A stretch of DNA of 64,000 bases from Adenanthera pavonina (lineage: Eukaryota > Streptophyta > Magnoliopsida > Fabales > Fabaceae): the NCBI GenBank assembly GCA_026686845.1, contig JAIVEN010000015.1, positions 25,401,501 to 25,465,500 of the forward strand. Direction: 5' to 3'. Below the pieces are notes generated by a model, which saw nothing but the letters and a program-made list of their open reading frames with translations, searched no databases and was not told where the DNA came from. Of the stretch, positions 22,724 to 35,131 are shown one piece after another (position 1 is the first letter of the stretch; every line of letters starts with the position of its first letter). Position numbers and translations under genes: made by a program.

Positions 22724-25112
22724 TGTCACACCTTAATCTTAGGAATCATTTACTATTCATCCTTAGTAGTTTAGGTTCCAATTAAATGTATTTGGAAGCA
22801 AATTTGGGCCAAATTCGAAAATTCCAAAAATTTACCAAAAGTCACTATTCATTTGGTAAATATAAAAATTTGGCTGAACTTTGAAAAATTATAACTAATT
22901 TTAGAAAAATCGTTTAAGGGTGGTTCAAATTGCTAAATTCATCTCTTAAAATACTCTATAAGGGAAAAATATTAATTTGGAATTTTATTAGGTAGATTGC
23001 TGCAGTAAATTTCGTGAATTTACTTGTAATTTTACACTAATTTTTTCAAATTTCATTCCCTAAAATTCCATGATACCATACTTTCAATGGTAGTCACATA
23101 ACACATATAAAATTGATCCAAAACATACTTTTATTCATCATCTAGGAGTCACACATAATTTACATAATTGTGACATAAAATGTCATTATACTTGATATTA
23201 CATAAGTATTCAAAATACCCTTCCTATTTCTAAACATTTCTTCATGGATCCTCCTTTATCTCCTTGCCTTTCACATGATTTGAACCTAATCATGGTTAGA
23301 CATTTGGTGGGGTGAGATTTAAGAAAATCCCAATAACATCATAATCCCATTCTTAGCATAATATTTAAAAATAATTGCAAGAAACATTATTTCATTTTGG
23401 TATGGTAACATTTAGGATCAAAAGGCATCTTTTAGCATGTTCATCATGTTCTTCACATGTTCATGCTTGTTCATGCAAAATTCATAGCATATTCATAATT
23501 CTTTCACCATTTTGATCCAACATCATCATCATATTCATAACATAACATATTTTCTACCTACCAATCATAGAAATACAAGATCTAAACAACCATTTAGAAA
23601 TAAAATGCAAGAAAGGGAAAAGATGTTACCTTAAACTTGCAAATTTTTCTTTCCTCTTCTCCTCCTTCTCTCTATAACTCACTCTCTCACTAGTATATGG
23701 TGGATTTTCGTCTTTTGGTGTGTAATGGAGGGGAGGAAGAGCCTATTTATAGGCAACAAGAAGCAACTCCATCCATTTGATTAACTTTTGATCCAAGGGC
23801 CAAAATTGCACTACATCATCTCTTTTCTCCACCATACACCTAATTTCTTCACATAATTGTTATCTAATTAATTTTCCCTCTCTTGTAATTAATTTGGATG
23901 CCACTTTTATCTCCAAATAAGGTAAATATTGCATCATTATGCTTACATAAGCTTACTTCATCCAAACTTCCAATTTTGACACCTAATCTTTGAAATAGTG
24001 TCATGCATGGTGGTTAACTCTTCTCCACTCCTTTTGCACGAAATTTTGAGTCCATATTCAGCCCAATATGATGCCTTTAATTATTTGGGCTTAAACCATT
24101 TAATTCTAGGCCCAATTTCAACATATACCGGGTTTTCGGGCTCTAATTATGTAAATTTTGTCTGGTAAAATTTTTCATGCATAAATATATTTAAAATATG
24201 AATTTCAAACTCATTATGACCTTAATTAATCATTTCTAAGCCCATATAATTTATTTTAGAAGATATTTTACCTTATTGGGCTCTAACCGAAAACACTGAT
24301 AAAATTAGTGCTGATTAGTTTTTCCTGTAACTTCTCTGCATGGAGGATTATAATAAACCTTCTAATATTATTTTGAACTTATTCTTGATTATTTCATAGT
24401 CTACTGGGTCACCTATAATTTAATTAGCCTGGAAATCGGGTGAATTGGGCTCTTTATCCTTTCTTGACATCATTTGAGTTATTATTGTCAATAATACTTC
24501 TGGGTTTCCCAAAAATCATCCCTAGCCTATTAGGCTTTTCTACACCTTTATTGGGCCTCCATGAATAGTACTTTTGGCCCATTAAGAAACCGGTGCAGTC
24601 TTATTGGACCCGGACTCTGATTTTAGCCCAATAGCCATTAGACCAATTCTATGGCTATTTAAACCTTATAGAAAAATCTAGTATCTCTTTTTATGCCCTA
24701 ATATATCTGAGTTTCCTAATCTAGACTTATTTTCTAATTCTTATTAATTTACAGATTATGGAACTTCGTATCAATTTTCTGCCTAATATATCTATTTTCT
24801 GGTTTTGCTTATTAGAGTATAATTTCTTACGAGAATTTTCTTAAATCACCTCCTATAACCAGTCTTAGTAAATACTGTACAGATGATTTGTTTGAGGAAA
24901 TGACATCTATGTCCCCTTTTTTTGTCTTTTTGCTAATAATTAATATTTTCAATTATGCCATCCAACTTTCTTTGCAAGTTGGTCCCTGATCATCCTTTGC
25001 AATTTAGTCCCTACTTTGATCTACATAAGATATTTAAGCTCCTTTAATTCTAATTATACAGTAATTCTCTAAACTAGAATTCAAACAAAATCATAAAAAT
25101 TTAGATGTTACA
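22724..25112 (-). repeat. Solo Ty3/gypsy LTR inside copia gag, CAATC duplication
   Basis: 2389 bases. On the minus strand it starts TGTAACATCTAAATTT and ends AAGATTAAGGTGTGACA, which fits the LTRs ending at 29914 and 50516. CAATC is present at 22719-22723 and 25113-25117, and gag reads straight across the site. It therefore inserted after the copia element was in place and later lost its interior by LTR recombination. No ORF is present inside. Confidence 0.93.
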
Positions 25113-25391
25113 CAATCGGTTTGACAATGTGTTCAGAATATGGCCACAACACAGCACTTCATCTTTTGCCCTCTTCTTGCATCTAGCCTTGACTTATTCA
25201 CTTTCATCATCACTCGGTTCGACAAGAGGCTCCAGACTAGGATCAAGCAGATATGAAATTTTCATGGCAGTTAGCAAAAACATCATTTTGTCCTTCCACC
25301 TATTGAAATTCGTTCCATCAAAATGATCCAATTTGATGAAGTCCCGGTTCACGACCTTGAATGCTAATTCCTGGGTGCTCTCCATGATCAA
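25113..25391 (-). pseudogene. Copia gag, N-terminal part
   Basis: The minus-strand ATG at 25391 (or 25385) starts MESTQELAFKV, followed by the plant copia gag signature IKLDHFDGTNFNRWKDKM and a KISYLLDP block. An in-frame stop at about 25196-25194 lies just after the SDDESE stretch, and the frame remains gag-like to the inserted LTR. Only ~25 bases separate the start from the 5' LTR, leaving an unusually short leader. Confidence 0.88.
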
Positions 25392-25400
25392 TCAAAATAA

Positions 25401-25488
25401 AATAACACCTTAAGATTGTTAGAAACAATATATGAAAACAACCGGTACCCAAAAACGTATGATAACACACTGTCCTTAAGATGTTATT
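25401..25488 (-). promoter_or_regulatory. Leader/LTR self-complementary pair in place of a standard primer-binding site
   Basis: The position where copia elements carry TGGTATCAGAGC instead reads, on the minus strand, CTTAAGGTGTTATT (25414-25401). Its reverse complement occurs in the adjacent LTR at 25475-25488 with one mismatch, and exactly in the other LTR (17857-17870). An element RNA could fold with a loop of about 60 bases. A functional role is inference only. Confidence 0.4.
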
Positions 25489-26041
25489 CGCCCCTACTAG
25501 GTTTGCTACAGGGATCTGACGAATCACCCCTAGGAGTTATTCTAAGCACCAAAGATATCTGACAGCAACTTTAGATACCTTGAAACACAAAATGAAACAG
25601 AGAGATTGTAAGCAAGAGAAAAGGATGTAAGGATTCTTTTAGTCTCTAGTCTGATCCTTTTATAATAGTGGAAAACTAAAAATTGAAACGTTGTTGTCAA
25701 ATTGAAATAGAATATCAAATAACATGTTCTTTCAGAATGTACCATTTCAGAACGTTGTTATTTGAAATTCTGTTTCTAAAAAGAAAAAAAATTATTAATT
25801 AAAATATTAATCTCAAATTCATACCAAACCAGATCTCTACCGTTAGATCAATCTAATGATCACGGAGCGCTAAGTGTTAAGTGCTAAGTGCTTTAAATAT
25901 TAAATAAATAATATTTAAATCTACTTAACATTTTTCCTTCAATAATTATTTTTAATATGCTTTGTCTTCTCTCTCTTATATTCACTTCATAAGCCTTACT
26001 TCCATCCAATATGAGACTCTAGTTTTAAACTATTTCTAACA
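25417..26041 (-). repeat. 5' LTR of the copia element
   Basis: 625 bases, paired with 17799-18474. A minus-strand TATAAAA box lies at 25664-25658, placing transcription start near 25630. TG...CA termini are perfect, and ATATA follows at 26042-26046. Confidence 0.92.
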
Positions 26042-27300
26042 ATATATATATATGTGTTTACATACAAACATATATGATAATATGAATCAAAATTAAATCT
26101 TAGAATTTTTTCTCAGATTTTTTTTAATCATTTGATAATGAGGAGGATGTAGCTTTTAAAAATCCTTTCAACATATCAAATGGGTAAATCCCTAGCAACT
26201 CTAATAAATAGGAAAATAATATTGCTATACAAATCCTTCATCAAAAAGGAAATAAAAAAGTGCTGCAAGGTAGGAAAAAATATTTTACGACAAAAAAACA
26301 CTTAATTGTAGGAAAGTCAACAAAAACCATTAAAGGATAGGAAATTCTTACTGGTTAAGAAATTCTAGAAGTCAGATAGTTTTATTTGGAGTATGGATTT
26401 ATTATATTATTATTAAAAGTAAAAGTTATAATATTCTAATTAAATATTATTTGTAATAATAAAAAAAATGATATGTTTTCCTTTCTATTTGTTTTAATTA
26501 ATCATTATGAAAGAAACTTTAGTCTTCTTCATACGTTGTCCTTAATTAATATAAGGCCACATACATTTTTTTTTTGGCCAGAAGACAACACACAATTGTA
26601 ATTCTGGAGTAATTTTATCTATAATAATCTATAGTAATCAACAGTTTATAATTAAATTGCCTACTTAAATTACCAAATCTATTAACTGTTTGCTTGAAAG
26701 AATTAAATACGCAAAAGAAACAGTAGGAGAAATCATTACTTAAATGTATGTGCCCATGTGATGAGGACCATAAGCTCTTGCGCTCAATATTTTACGCAAA
26801 AAGAAAAAATATATATTATTGGGTTTTATTTTCACCCTACGAATAAAAAATACTAACACGTGACAACTTTTATATACCATTTAAAGAGCGTTGGTAAAAT
26901 ATATATATATATATATACACGTATATATGTCATAAATATATAAATAGAGAACTTATTTCCATTTTTTGTTCACTCAATAATTAATTTGCTCACCGCATAA
27001 ATTTATTTCCTCGTGCGCACTTCGTCATCAGATTCCTCTTAATAATTTTTTCGTACGGTAACAAATCTAAGATTCTTCCGCGTACATAGTCTCTAATATG
27101 ATTTTTCGTATTTGACGAATATGGAATATATATTATTATTGGAAAGGGTTTTACAGAAATATCAATATCAAATTAAATAATTTTTTTGATATATTAAATT
27201 AAATAATTATGGAAAGGAATCGAATTTGATTTCGTGACGTGGTGCTGGGGTTTGGAAAAACTTTCAAGAAGCTTCATCCCATTTACTTGGATATATATAT
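26042..27300. other. AT-rich intergenic stretch
   Basis: No coding frame or element signature was seen. It contains AT microsatellites at 26042-26053, 26899-26917 and 27291-27304. Before the copia insertion it was continuous with 16757-17798. Confidence 0.6.
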
Positions 27301-28014
27301 ATATCATTGCTTCTGCTGTTTCGGTGCGAGTCCCAACATCGTCGTCGTCTATGTAAGTGCCTCATCTTTTTGAAGGTTCAAGAATTGGATTGTCGGTTTT
27401 TTTATTTTCTTTAATTAATATATTTTCTGTTTTTCTGGTCAAGAATTGGATTATCATTTAAATACTAAAGTTTTGAATCTGACCTTGTTGTGTAGACTAT
27501 AGACTGGTTGGGCGTTAAGCACCACTTTTCTCATAAACCGTGTCTTCTCGATCTGGATCGTCCGTCCGAACTCCGAAGCCAAGTTTGTGAAGTTCAAATA
27601 TTAGTACTTCGTGTTTATTTTTCACTTTGAAAGAGAAAGGAATATTGCGCCATAAGAGAAAAGCAGGACTCAATGCCATGATTGTCTCTCCATTCTGTAG
27701 TCATTCTTAAACTATTTTCTGCAAAAAGCTAGCGGTAGAAATTGGTGTTTTCATTCACTGTTTCATATTTTTTTTGGGCAACATTGTTTGATTATTATAA
27801 ATTATAAAATACTAATTCTCTATTGTTTCCAGAGGTACGTTGCTTTTCTGTTAAATAAGTATAGTAATACTAATGAAAGTATATTTTTGGATCAATGTTT
27901 AATGAATATTGTTACAATTTTGCAACAGTAGAGAGATGGATCAAATAATGTGTTGACGTTGAATCCTCCATGCCCAGCTTGCAAGACACAGGAAGAAATA
28001 CACGCAAGAGGCCT
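27300..28014 (+). pseudogene. Possible host gene fragment with an orphan exon (27932-28014)
   Basis: 27932-28014 is an 83-base open segment bounded by an acceptor-like GCAACAGTAG and a donor-like CCT/GTGAGT. It encodes RDGSNNVLTLNPPCPACK followed by TQEEIHARG. The composition is balanced and protein-like, with a CPAC motif, unlike the flanking AT-rich DNA. Upstream, 27305-27350 resembles a TATA-linked leader with a GTAAGT donor, and 27495-27595 is another higher-GC patch. I do not recognise the protein and found no matching next exon downstream. It may be a gene relic or a transposed fragment. This is a weak call. Confidence 0.3.
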
Positions 28015-28027
28015 GTGAGTTTTAATT

Positions 28028-28825
28028 TTAGTTCATAGATAGTTGAAACTCCTTGATTATAGTTTTCTTTTATTGCAATAGCTCCTCTAAGTAATGTATT
28101 TTAGTGATTATTCACTCCATTTATTATGGTAACTTCCACTAGACTTTTGAAGATGTGATTTTCTTTTTAATGATTTAGGTTTTCCTTAGTTGTCAAGAAG
28201 TCCAAATTCTTCATAGTCATCTTCTCTTTCCAGCTTTTATCTTAGATCATTGTCTTCTCCATGGGCACGAAATAAAAACTCTAGAAAACACACTACATAC
28301 ATGACAGAAAATTTCATGTTGAAGGATCCAGTGAAGGCTCGCAAGTTGATTTTGTTGTCCTTAAGTTAGGAGATGCAAGGTTAGATGCAGATAGTGTCCA
28401 CAGATTCAACATGAAGTTGATTTCATTGTCCCAAGCTGATTTCATTCTCGATAAGCTAGGACATGCAGTTGAATCTGTGGACACTATCCGCTTCTAACCT
28501 TACATCTCCTAACTTAAGGACAATAAAATCAACTTGGGAGCCTTGATTGGATCCTTCAATGTGAAGATTTCTACCATTTATACTGTGTGTGTCTGCTAGA
28601 GTTTTGAAGTCATACCCACGAAGAAGAAAATGATCCGAGATAAAAGTCTAGGAAGATAAGATGACCATGAACAACTTGAACTCCTTGACAACAAAGGAAA
28701 ACCTGAATCATAAAATCACATCTTTCAAAATCCAATGGAAGTTATCATAAAGTAGGTCGTTTATAGAAGTTAATGCAATAAAGAAGACTATAGTCAAACA
28801 TGCAGCTTCAATTATCTATGAACTA
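28028..28825. repeat. Large imperfect inverted repeat (arms ~360-380 bp, 57-bp loop)
   Basis: The left arm 28028-28410 and right arm 28468-28825 are reverse complements along their whole length, roughly 80% by eye, rising to over 90% in the inner ~90 bp. The innermost pair, GATAGTGTCCACAGATTCAA plus C at 28390-28410 against 28468-28488, is a perfect 21-bp match. The loop is 28411-28467. A transcript would form a long hairpin. No transposase or LTR features are seen. Confidence 0.9.
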
Positions 28826-29913
28826 AATATATTCAAGATACTGAGGCACAGCATAGAGACACCATTGAATCCTTGGTTTCTTCTCTTCATTCATTGTCAT
28901 CGTGTTTTCTGGTAAGAATTCTTCAATCTATAACCCCTTTCTCCCATTTCTTCTTCTTTTTTTTTCAATCTTGAGTGCTTTAAGAATTTCTCCCCTTTCT
29001 TCATTTTCCAAATGGTCTCTTCGTTTTCGCGCAAACAACAAGGGAGGAGATTTGAAATGGTTGGTTCTTCCATGTATAAACGAAGCTAATGCCTTCCTTG
29101 TTCTCTTCTTTTCTACGCTACAAGGAATTGAAAAATTAGCGATGTTAAATGTTTTGGTAAATTGCTGTTATAATTTTTTTATGGGTCTTGATTCATGTTT
29201 TGCATGTGTTTGGAGAAAATGGTTTAAAAGCTAGAATGCTTGATTCATGATAGTCATGCTAAGTGCACTCAAAATGTTTGATGAAATGCTTGAAAGGAAA
29301 GAATAGAGCTATAACTGAAATGAGTTGCGAGTCATTATACTTGTAACTCTAACTCGATTCTAATTCAGGCGCCACTCAAATCTCTTTATTTGTATGTATG
29401 TAATAGAGATGTGATCTATAAATTTTAATGGAATCTAAATAAGTTCCAGAATTTGAAGTGAGAAGCCTAGAAGATCAGGCTGTTTCATTGAATGAGTTGA
29501 GTGCTTCGTGCCAATGCTTCGAATGCCTGTCGTAAAATGTTACGAGTAAATAGGAATTGAAGATATATATAGAGAATAGTCACAATTAATTTGAGCTTTT
29601 GTTTCAAATCTACACCACAAAATTTTTTTTAGACCAGTTAATGTGATTTGGAGCTTTATATACCTTGGAGATAAAAATTTTTAGAGCAATTAATGTGCGT
29701 GAAAATATAGTTGGTTTTTGTTCGGAAAATAGTTTAAAAAAAATTAGAGCAGTTTGGAAACGTGTCCCTTCCGTGACTATCATTTTAAGCAGATCAAGCC
29801 TTAGAAGACTTCAAAATAAACAACATTTGTTGTAGAATTTTTTGGTTTGCCATCTATGTCATGAATCAGAATCTTTAGGCCTATTATAGATTTTGTTCTA
29901 GATAAAGGAACTT
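28826..29913. other. AT-rich stretch without a supported gene
   Basis: It contains a 110-codon open frame at 28902-29234 that looks like chance, and a 14-codon PPR-like snippet at 29262-29303. I see no element termini before the LTR at 29914. Confidence 0.4.
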
Positions 29914-32673
29914 TGTAATATCTTAATCTTAGACCATGTTCCCTATGTATTAGACCTCACTTAAGTCCATTTAATTATATTTAGAAGCTTGAATTACATC
30001 AGGAACCAAAATAGAAAAATTTAAATTTCCAAGTTACTGTTTATTTGGTCAACCTCTTTTTCAAACTGAACTTTGAAAATTCATAATTAAATCTAAAAAA
30101 ATCATATGGAGGTAATTCAAGTCTCTAAGAATAACTTAAAATATTTTCTACATGAAAAAAATATACAATAGGACTTTAATCATACCAATTAATGTGATAT
30201 TAAGCATGAAAATTACTATTTAAATGGTCATTTTCTATCTTCTCAAGAATTAGCCTCAAGTTTAAAAATTCAGTTTTCATTCTATACTGAACAAAATCAT
30301 GTTTTCTTTATGCCATTGAAAAGTTTTGCATGTCTAATTTACATCCATATTTTATTATATATTTATTTAACTAAAACAGAGTATGATATTATCTTAAACC
30401 ACTAAGGGTCAGAATATAACTTTTACTAAAATAGTTTTAGGAAAATATATATATCAATCATTTTATAACTCCAATTATATTTAAATCAATGCATTTTAAA
30501 CTTAAGACATAGATATTTTCATAAATATAGACCATTGAATTTTTGGAGCACTATACAATTTTATACTTCCTTTAAAATTAAATGACACTTACCTTAAAAA
30601 TACAATATAAATTGTATATATGTCCAATTTAAGTGTTCTTTAGCTCCTTAGAAATCTTATTCTATCTACTTTCAGAGTATATATAATACCCATATTAAAT
30701 TCTTTGTTTTGCATAGGGTATCCCTATTTCTTCCATGATTGTCATCTTGGACAAATTTTGTTTCAAACTTCTAAATCATTATCATTCATAACATACACAG
30801 TTCACATTTGTCCAAATCATATTCATAACATTATAATGCCTAAAAGAACAAAATTACAGCAATACAAAGCCTCATGAATTCTTATACAATTTTATATAAA
30901 ATAGTAAAGAGACATAGATCAATAGCAATCTAATCATTGAAATCTTTCCCCTTGCTCCTTGCCTCCATTGGATACTTGACATCTCTTGAACCTAGCATTT
31001 AGGATACTTGAGGGGATGAGATTGGGACAATCTCAGTAACAAGTCACATTTTATATAATTATGTCATTCATTTCACATAAAATTCACATTTAATCACATT
31101 AATCAACAAAATGCCATATTGGTCATAAGAGTTTCGGCAACATAATGGCTTAGAAAATAAATATCTCAAGGAATGAAACCCTTTATTTTACAATCAAAAC
31201 TAATCAAAGAAAACATAATTCACAATATGGAAACACAATTTCACCATAGAAACATATTGAGATAACATAAAACAATAAAAAGGACTTAACTACCTTTGGT
31301 GATATCCTTAGTTATATCATTTACTTCCAATAATCCTACTTGCTTTCTCAAGCTTCCTCAAGTCCCTAAGCACAATCAAATTCTTACTCAATCAACTAGA
31401 ATAAGTAGCCACTTCACAAAGTCCCATTTAAAATCCTAAAAGCTCAATTTCTTTATCTTAAACTTAATCTTTGAGCTAATACTTGTTTTTAAGATTTTTC
31501 ATCATGGAGAACTCATTTTTACCATAAAATTAATGAAAATCCAACTCTTTCTAACCCTAATGGTCTAGCCAAAATCTTCTAGGAAGACTTGGCTTTTCAT
31601 AAAACTTGCTTCAAATATATTACACCTTGCTCTTTTAGCAAAAACTCCAACTTTCTCTTAATCTTATGGTATAAAAACAACTTTCCTCCCTTTAACATGC
31701 TTAGGTCGAAATTGGACAGCAAGTGGAAGAGAAGAAATTACAAGAAAACCATCTCAAACTAGCAAGAAACTAAGTTAGAACACTTATAAATTGAAAGGAG
31801 CATACTTACCAATTTCTTTGGAATTTTTCCTCTCCTTTTCTCTTATTTTTCTCTTCACCTCACGTAGCCCTCTTGTTCTCCACGTGCAGAGCACTCCCTT
31901 TCCTCTTATAGCCAAGGGAGGTGGGAGTATATAAAACATGCTTTACCTTGGTTAGTGACTTAGTTAAGTTACTTTTATCAAACTTAACCATTAAGTTGTG
32001 CAATTAAATAATAAACAAATTTAATTCTCCCATGTGACTGAAAGATGTCGCCATATGGAGGGATAAAATTGTCCAAAATACTTTATAATTTTCCTAGTCC
32101 AATTATGTTCTGTACTGGTTACTTTATATATGGACCAGTAAAGTTACTTTTTACAGTATTAAATTACTTCATGAATACAAGATAAAGTAAACTTATATCT
32201 AAAATTACTTTATTATCCTATCTCCTAAAAGTTCTTTTTGTGGTGTTCAACTACTTTTCTATCTACCTTTTTGCTTTTTGTAGAGCTAAACATAACTTTT
32301 CAGTATAAAATTAATTGCTTTTTGTAGAGTTAACCATAGTGCTATATATCATTGGATTCATCTCATCATGAGCTTCGTTTTGATAGTAATTTTGCATATT
32401 TATAAAATTACCCCTGACTCGAGATAAAATTATAATTTTTAATTCTTTTGGATCTTTTGCTGTACTCCCCCCCCAATACTTTATTACATGACTTTCACTC
32501 CTTTAGGGACTAAATTGAAAAGAATTTTATTTCCTAAGGCTAAAATATAACTGTCTCATTTTTTGTCTATATTGGAAAATGACCTCTTTATACATTTTCA
32601 CCCTTAATGTGTCTTTCCATTTTTTCCAATTCCTTATACATTTTCTAATATTTAGTCTTTTAGGGATATTACA
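29914..32673 (-). repeat. 3' LTR of a Ty3/gypsy element (2.76 kb)
   Basis: On the minus strand it starts TGTAATATCCCTAAAAG at 32673 and ends AAGATTAAGATATTACA at 29914. The start matches copies A and B, and the end matches those at 50516 and 22724. A purine tract (TAAGGGAAAAGGAAT) lies directly upstream at 32688-32674, identifying this as the 3' LTR. The left flank is AACTT. The partner LTR is missing, so no duplication can be checked. Confidence 0.82.
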
Positions 32674-35131
32674 ATTCCTTTTCCCTTAAAATAAATTATA
32701 TCCTTAAAATTTAGATACATACTTATACTTCATAGTTTCTTTCTGTTTATTTCTCAATTTTAAACAATTTTTACTAGAGAAATACTCTCACTTCTTACAT
32801 GCATGACTTAACAATCAATATTTTACTCTGGTATCATTTATACATTTATGACACTCGAAAGGTCTGGTTTATACTTTTTGAATTAGGAACTATAAGGACA
32901 TCATAAACTGGCTTTACTTTAGGGGTATTAAGAATTTTTACATAACATACCTATTCTTAATCCTCAACCTTACTTTCATAACTCTCTTATTTTATTCATA
33001 CTATAGTCTCTTCATTGGCACCTGATAACATTCCTTTCTTTGCTTTTCATAACTTTAGACTATTTACATGAACAATCTTTTTGCTAAGGTATAAGCTTAT
33101 CATATCAGCTTTGCCTAGATGACACTTACAAATTCATCTCATCTTTCTTAATTTTCATTCTACTTTATGTACCTCAATCTCAACTTTTCTCTTATCTCGT
33201 ATCCACTTGAGGCTATTGTGATATGAAGTACTTTTATGGTAGTACTATAATTATAATAACTCATACTAACTCCGCGTCATGAAAGCATTCATTACTACAG
33301 CTACTATGAGTGGGAACAGATTTTTCATAAAATTTAATCATATAAAACATAGGCTACTACCTATCACTCAACCTTGTTACATTACTCATACCCGAATCTT
33401 TCATTGTCATAGACCCCCAAGGATATCATTGGATTAGGATTAATCATCTCAGGAAAAGAGGTTTAGTCTTGTAATTAGTTCATAAAAACTCATTTCATAA
33501 TCCTTTTCCCACAAAAATGTTCTTCTCTAATCAAGTGGTAAGACAATTTGAGAGAAATTTCCCTTGACATTTTGCTAAACTTGTAAAATTCTCATCTTAT
33601 TCCAATTTTTGTGTTCTCCCACTTCACAATTTTACTTGCTTTACTAAGATCTACTGCGATCCTTATGGGAGATTCTGTAACCTACTAACGGTACTTCTCG
33701 GAGCCTAGCTCCCCTTTACTAAGTTTAGCAAGTATTTGCTTTTATAATGTTTCAGAAATTCTCAATTATCTTTCATGCTCCTCTAAAGACTCTGAGTATC
33801 TTCATCCAATGTGTCACAATAAATTATTCATTCTTTTATTCATATAGCCTAATAGATGCCTTAGTAAGACTATTTAGATTATCATAATTCATAGTGGTCA
33901 TATTTTACTATTGGCACATCTTTTCTTCTTACTTTTACATCTTTCATATGATTTCTAGTAGGTTACTCATCATGAAATTTCACTCACTTGACCATACTTA
34001 AGTAATGCTGATGGGTTCTGTTGCACTCATGCCACTACTGGACATAGGGAACATAGTAATGGGCTTCCCTTTAAGCCATAGCTTGTTTGTGTGACCTCTG
34101 GTTAACTTACTACTTTTACTCTAAGGCATTCAATCCCTATACTCATATTGCTTTCTTTTACTCTAACTTTTGCTAGCTTAGATATTTCATTTACCACTAT
34201 GCCTTGACATATAAACATACCTCTGAACCCTATACTTTGCTTATTTTCTCATAGCCTTTGAAATCTTTTGGCTTTCTGTTGGTTAAGGTCGAAATCATAT
34301 TAAGGCAGTGGTTACTAGATCTTTATTCTTACAACATTTCTACTTTATCTAGTCTTATACATAACTTTCTTAGCTATTTAGCCAAGGTTACTTAGTCATC
34401 TGGCTACTTGAGGAAACTTCTCAAACCATCAATGCTACTTAAATAAACTTCTCAACCCTTCAAAAGTCTCTTGCTAGCTTAGTTAGAATCTAGCCCTTAG
34501 TCTCTTACCATAACTCATGCTTGCTCAATTGGACTTCTCCTCAAGAGGTACCTCTCATCTGCCTTGCTTCGACGACTTTTATCATATAAAGGATTTCATG
34601 TCTTTGCTCAATTAGGTTTCTCCCCAAGAGCTACCTCCCTTTTATCTCTCCTTGATAGCTAATAAAGAATTTCATTCCTTGTGAGATATTTCGACCAAGA
34701 ACTCTTTCTTATAGCTAGATTTTATACTAAGTTAAGCAATCAACCATCTCAATGTTTCGTAGTTCCTTAACTGCCTACCACTATTTTCACCTTAGGCTTA
34801 CACTTCATACCTTAATATTCCTTTCAAGTATTTCTCAACTTAAGCTTAAGCTGTCAATATAACATTTAACTTAATCTTACCACATGGAATACCTTCAAGG
34901 GTAGGCAATATCTCCATCTTATTCTTACAATCTGGTGGGAGATTATTCAAAAAAGAAAAACAATTCATACCAATACTCACATCATTGCTGGGGAAGGCTT
35001 TCAAATTTTTGTAATGCTATGGTGCTTATTTAAACAGAAAATGAAGATTGTGACCCTATTTCTCTTTAAGATATTCACTTGTAAGCTATACAATAGTAAT
35101 TTTCATACCCAATCTCTTAGCACAATTATAA
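32674..35131 (-). mobile_element. Non-coding interior of the same gypsy element, 5'-truncated
   Basis: On the minus strand it aligns with 48850-49660 and with 62760-64000, sharing long runs such as CCAAAAGATTTCAAAGGCTAT and AGTAACCACTGCCTTAATAT. No frame encodes protease, RT, RNase H or integrase. It contains the ~80-bp tandem pair seen in its relatives (about 34505-34690). It is cut at 35131 by another family member. Confidence 0.75.

Larger units (their letters stand above)
17799..26041 (-). mobile_element. Near-complete Ty1/copia retrotransposon, inactive
   Basis: The LTRs at 17799-18474 and 25417-26041 have inverted termini TGTTAGA...TCTAACA. ATATA flanks the element on both sides (17794-17798 and 26042-26046), although the target itself is an AT repeat. 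Domain order on the minus strand is gag, CCHC knuckle, protease, integrase, RT, RNase H, polypurine tract, which is the copia order. A solo gypsy LTR (22724-25112) splits gag. Stops, frame changes and lost catalytic residues make it non-autonomous. By eye the two LTRs differ at roughly one base in ten, mainly transitions, so it is much older than the SIRE copy at 36015. Confidence 0.93.

Noticed and set aside
28902..29234. 110-codon frame with hydrophobic stretches
   Set aside because: Low-complexity Phe/Leu/Ser composition from T-rich DNA, no recognisable domain and no supporting context.
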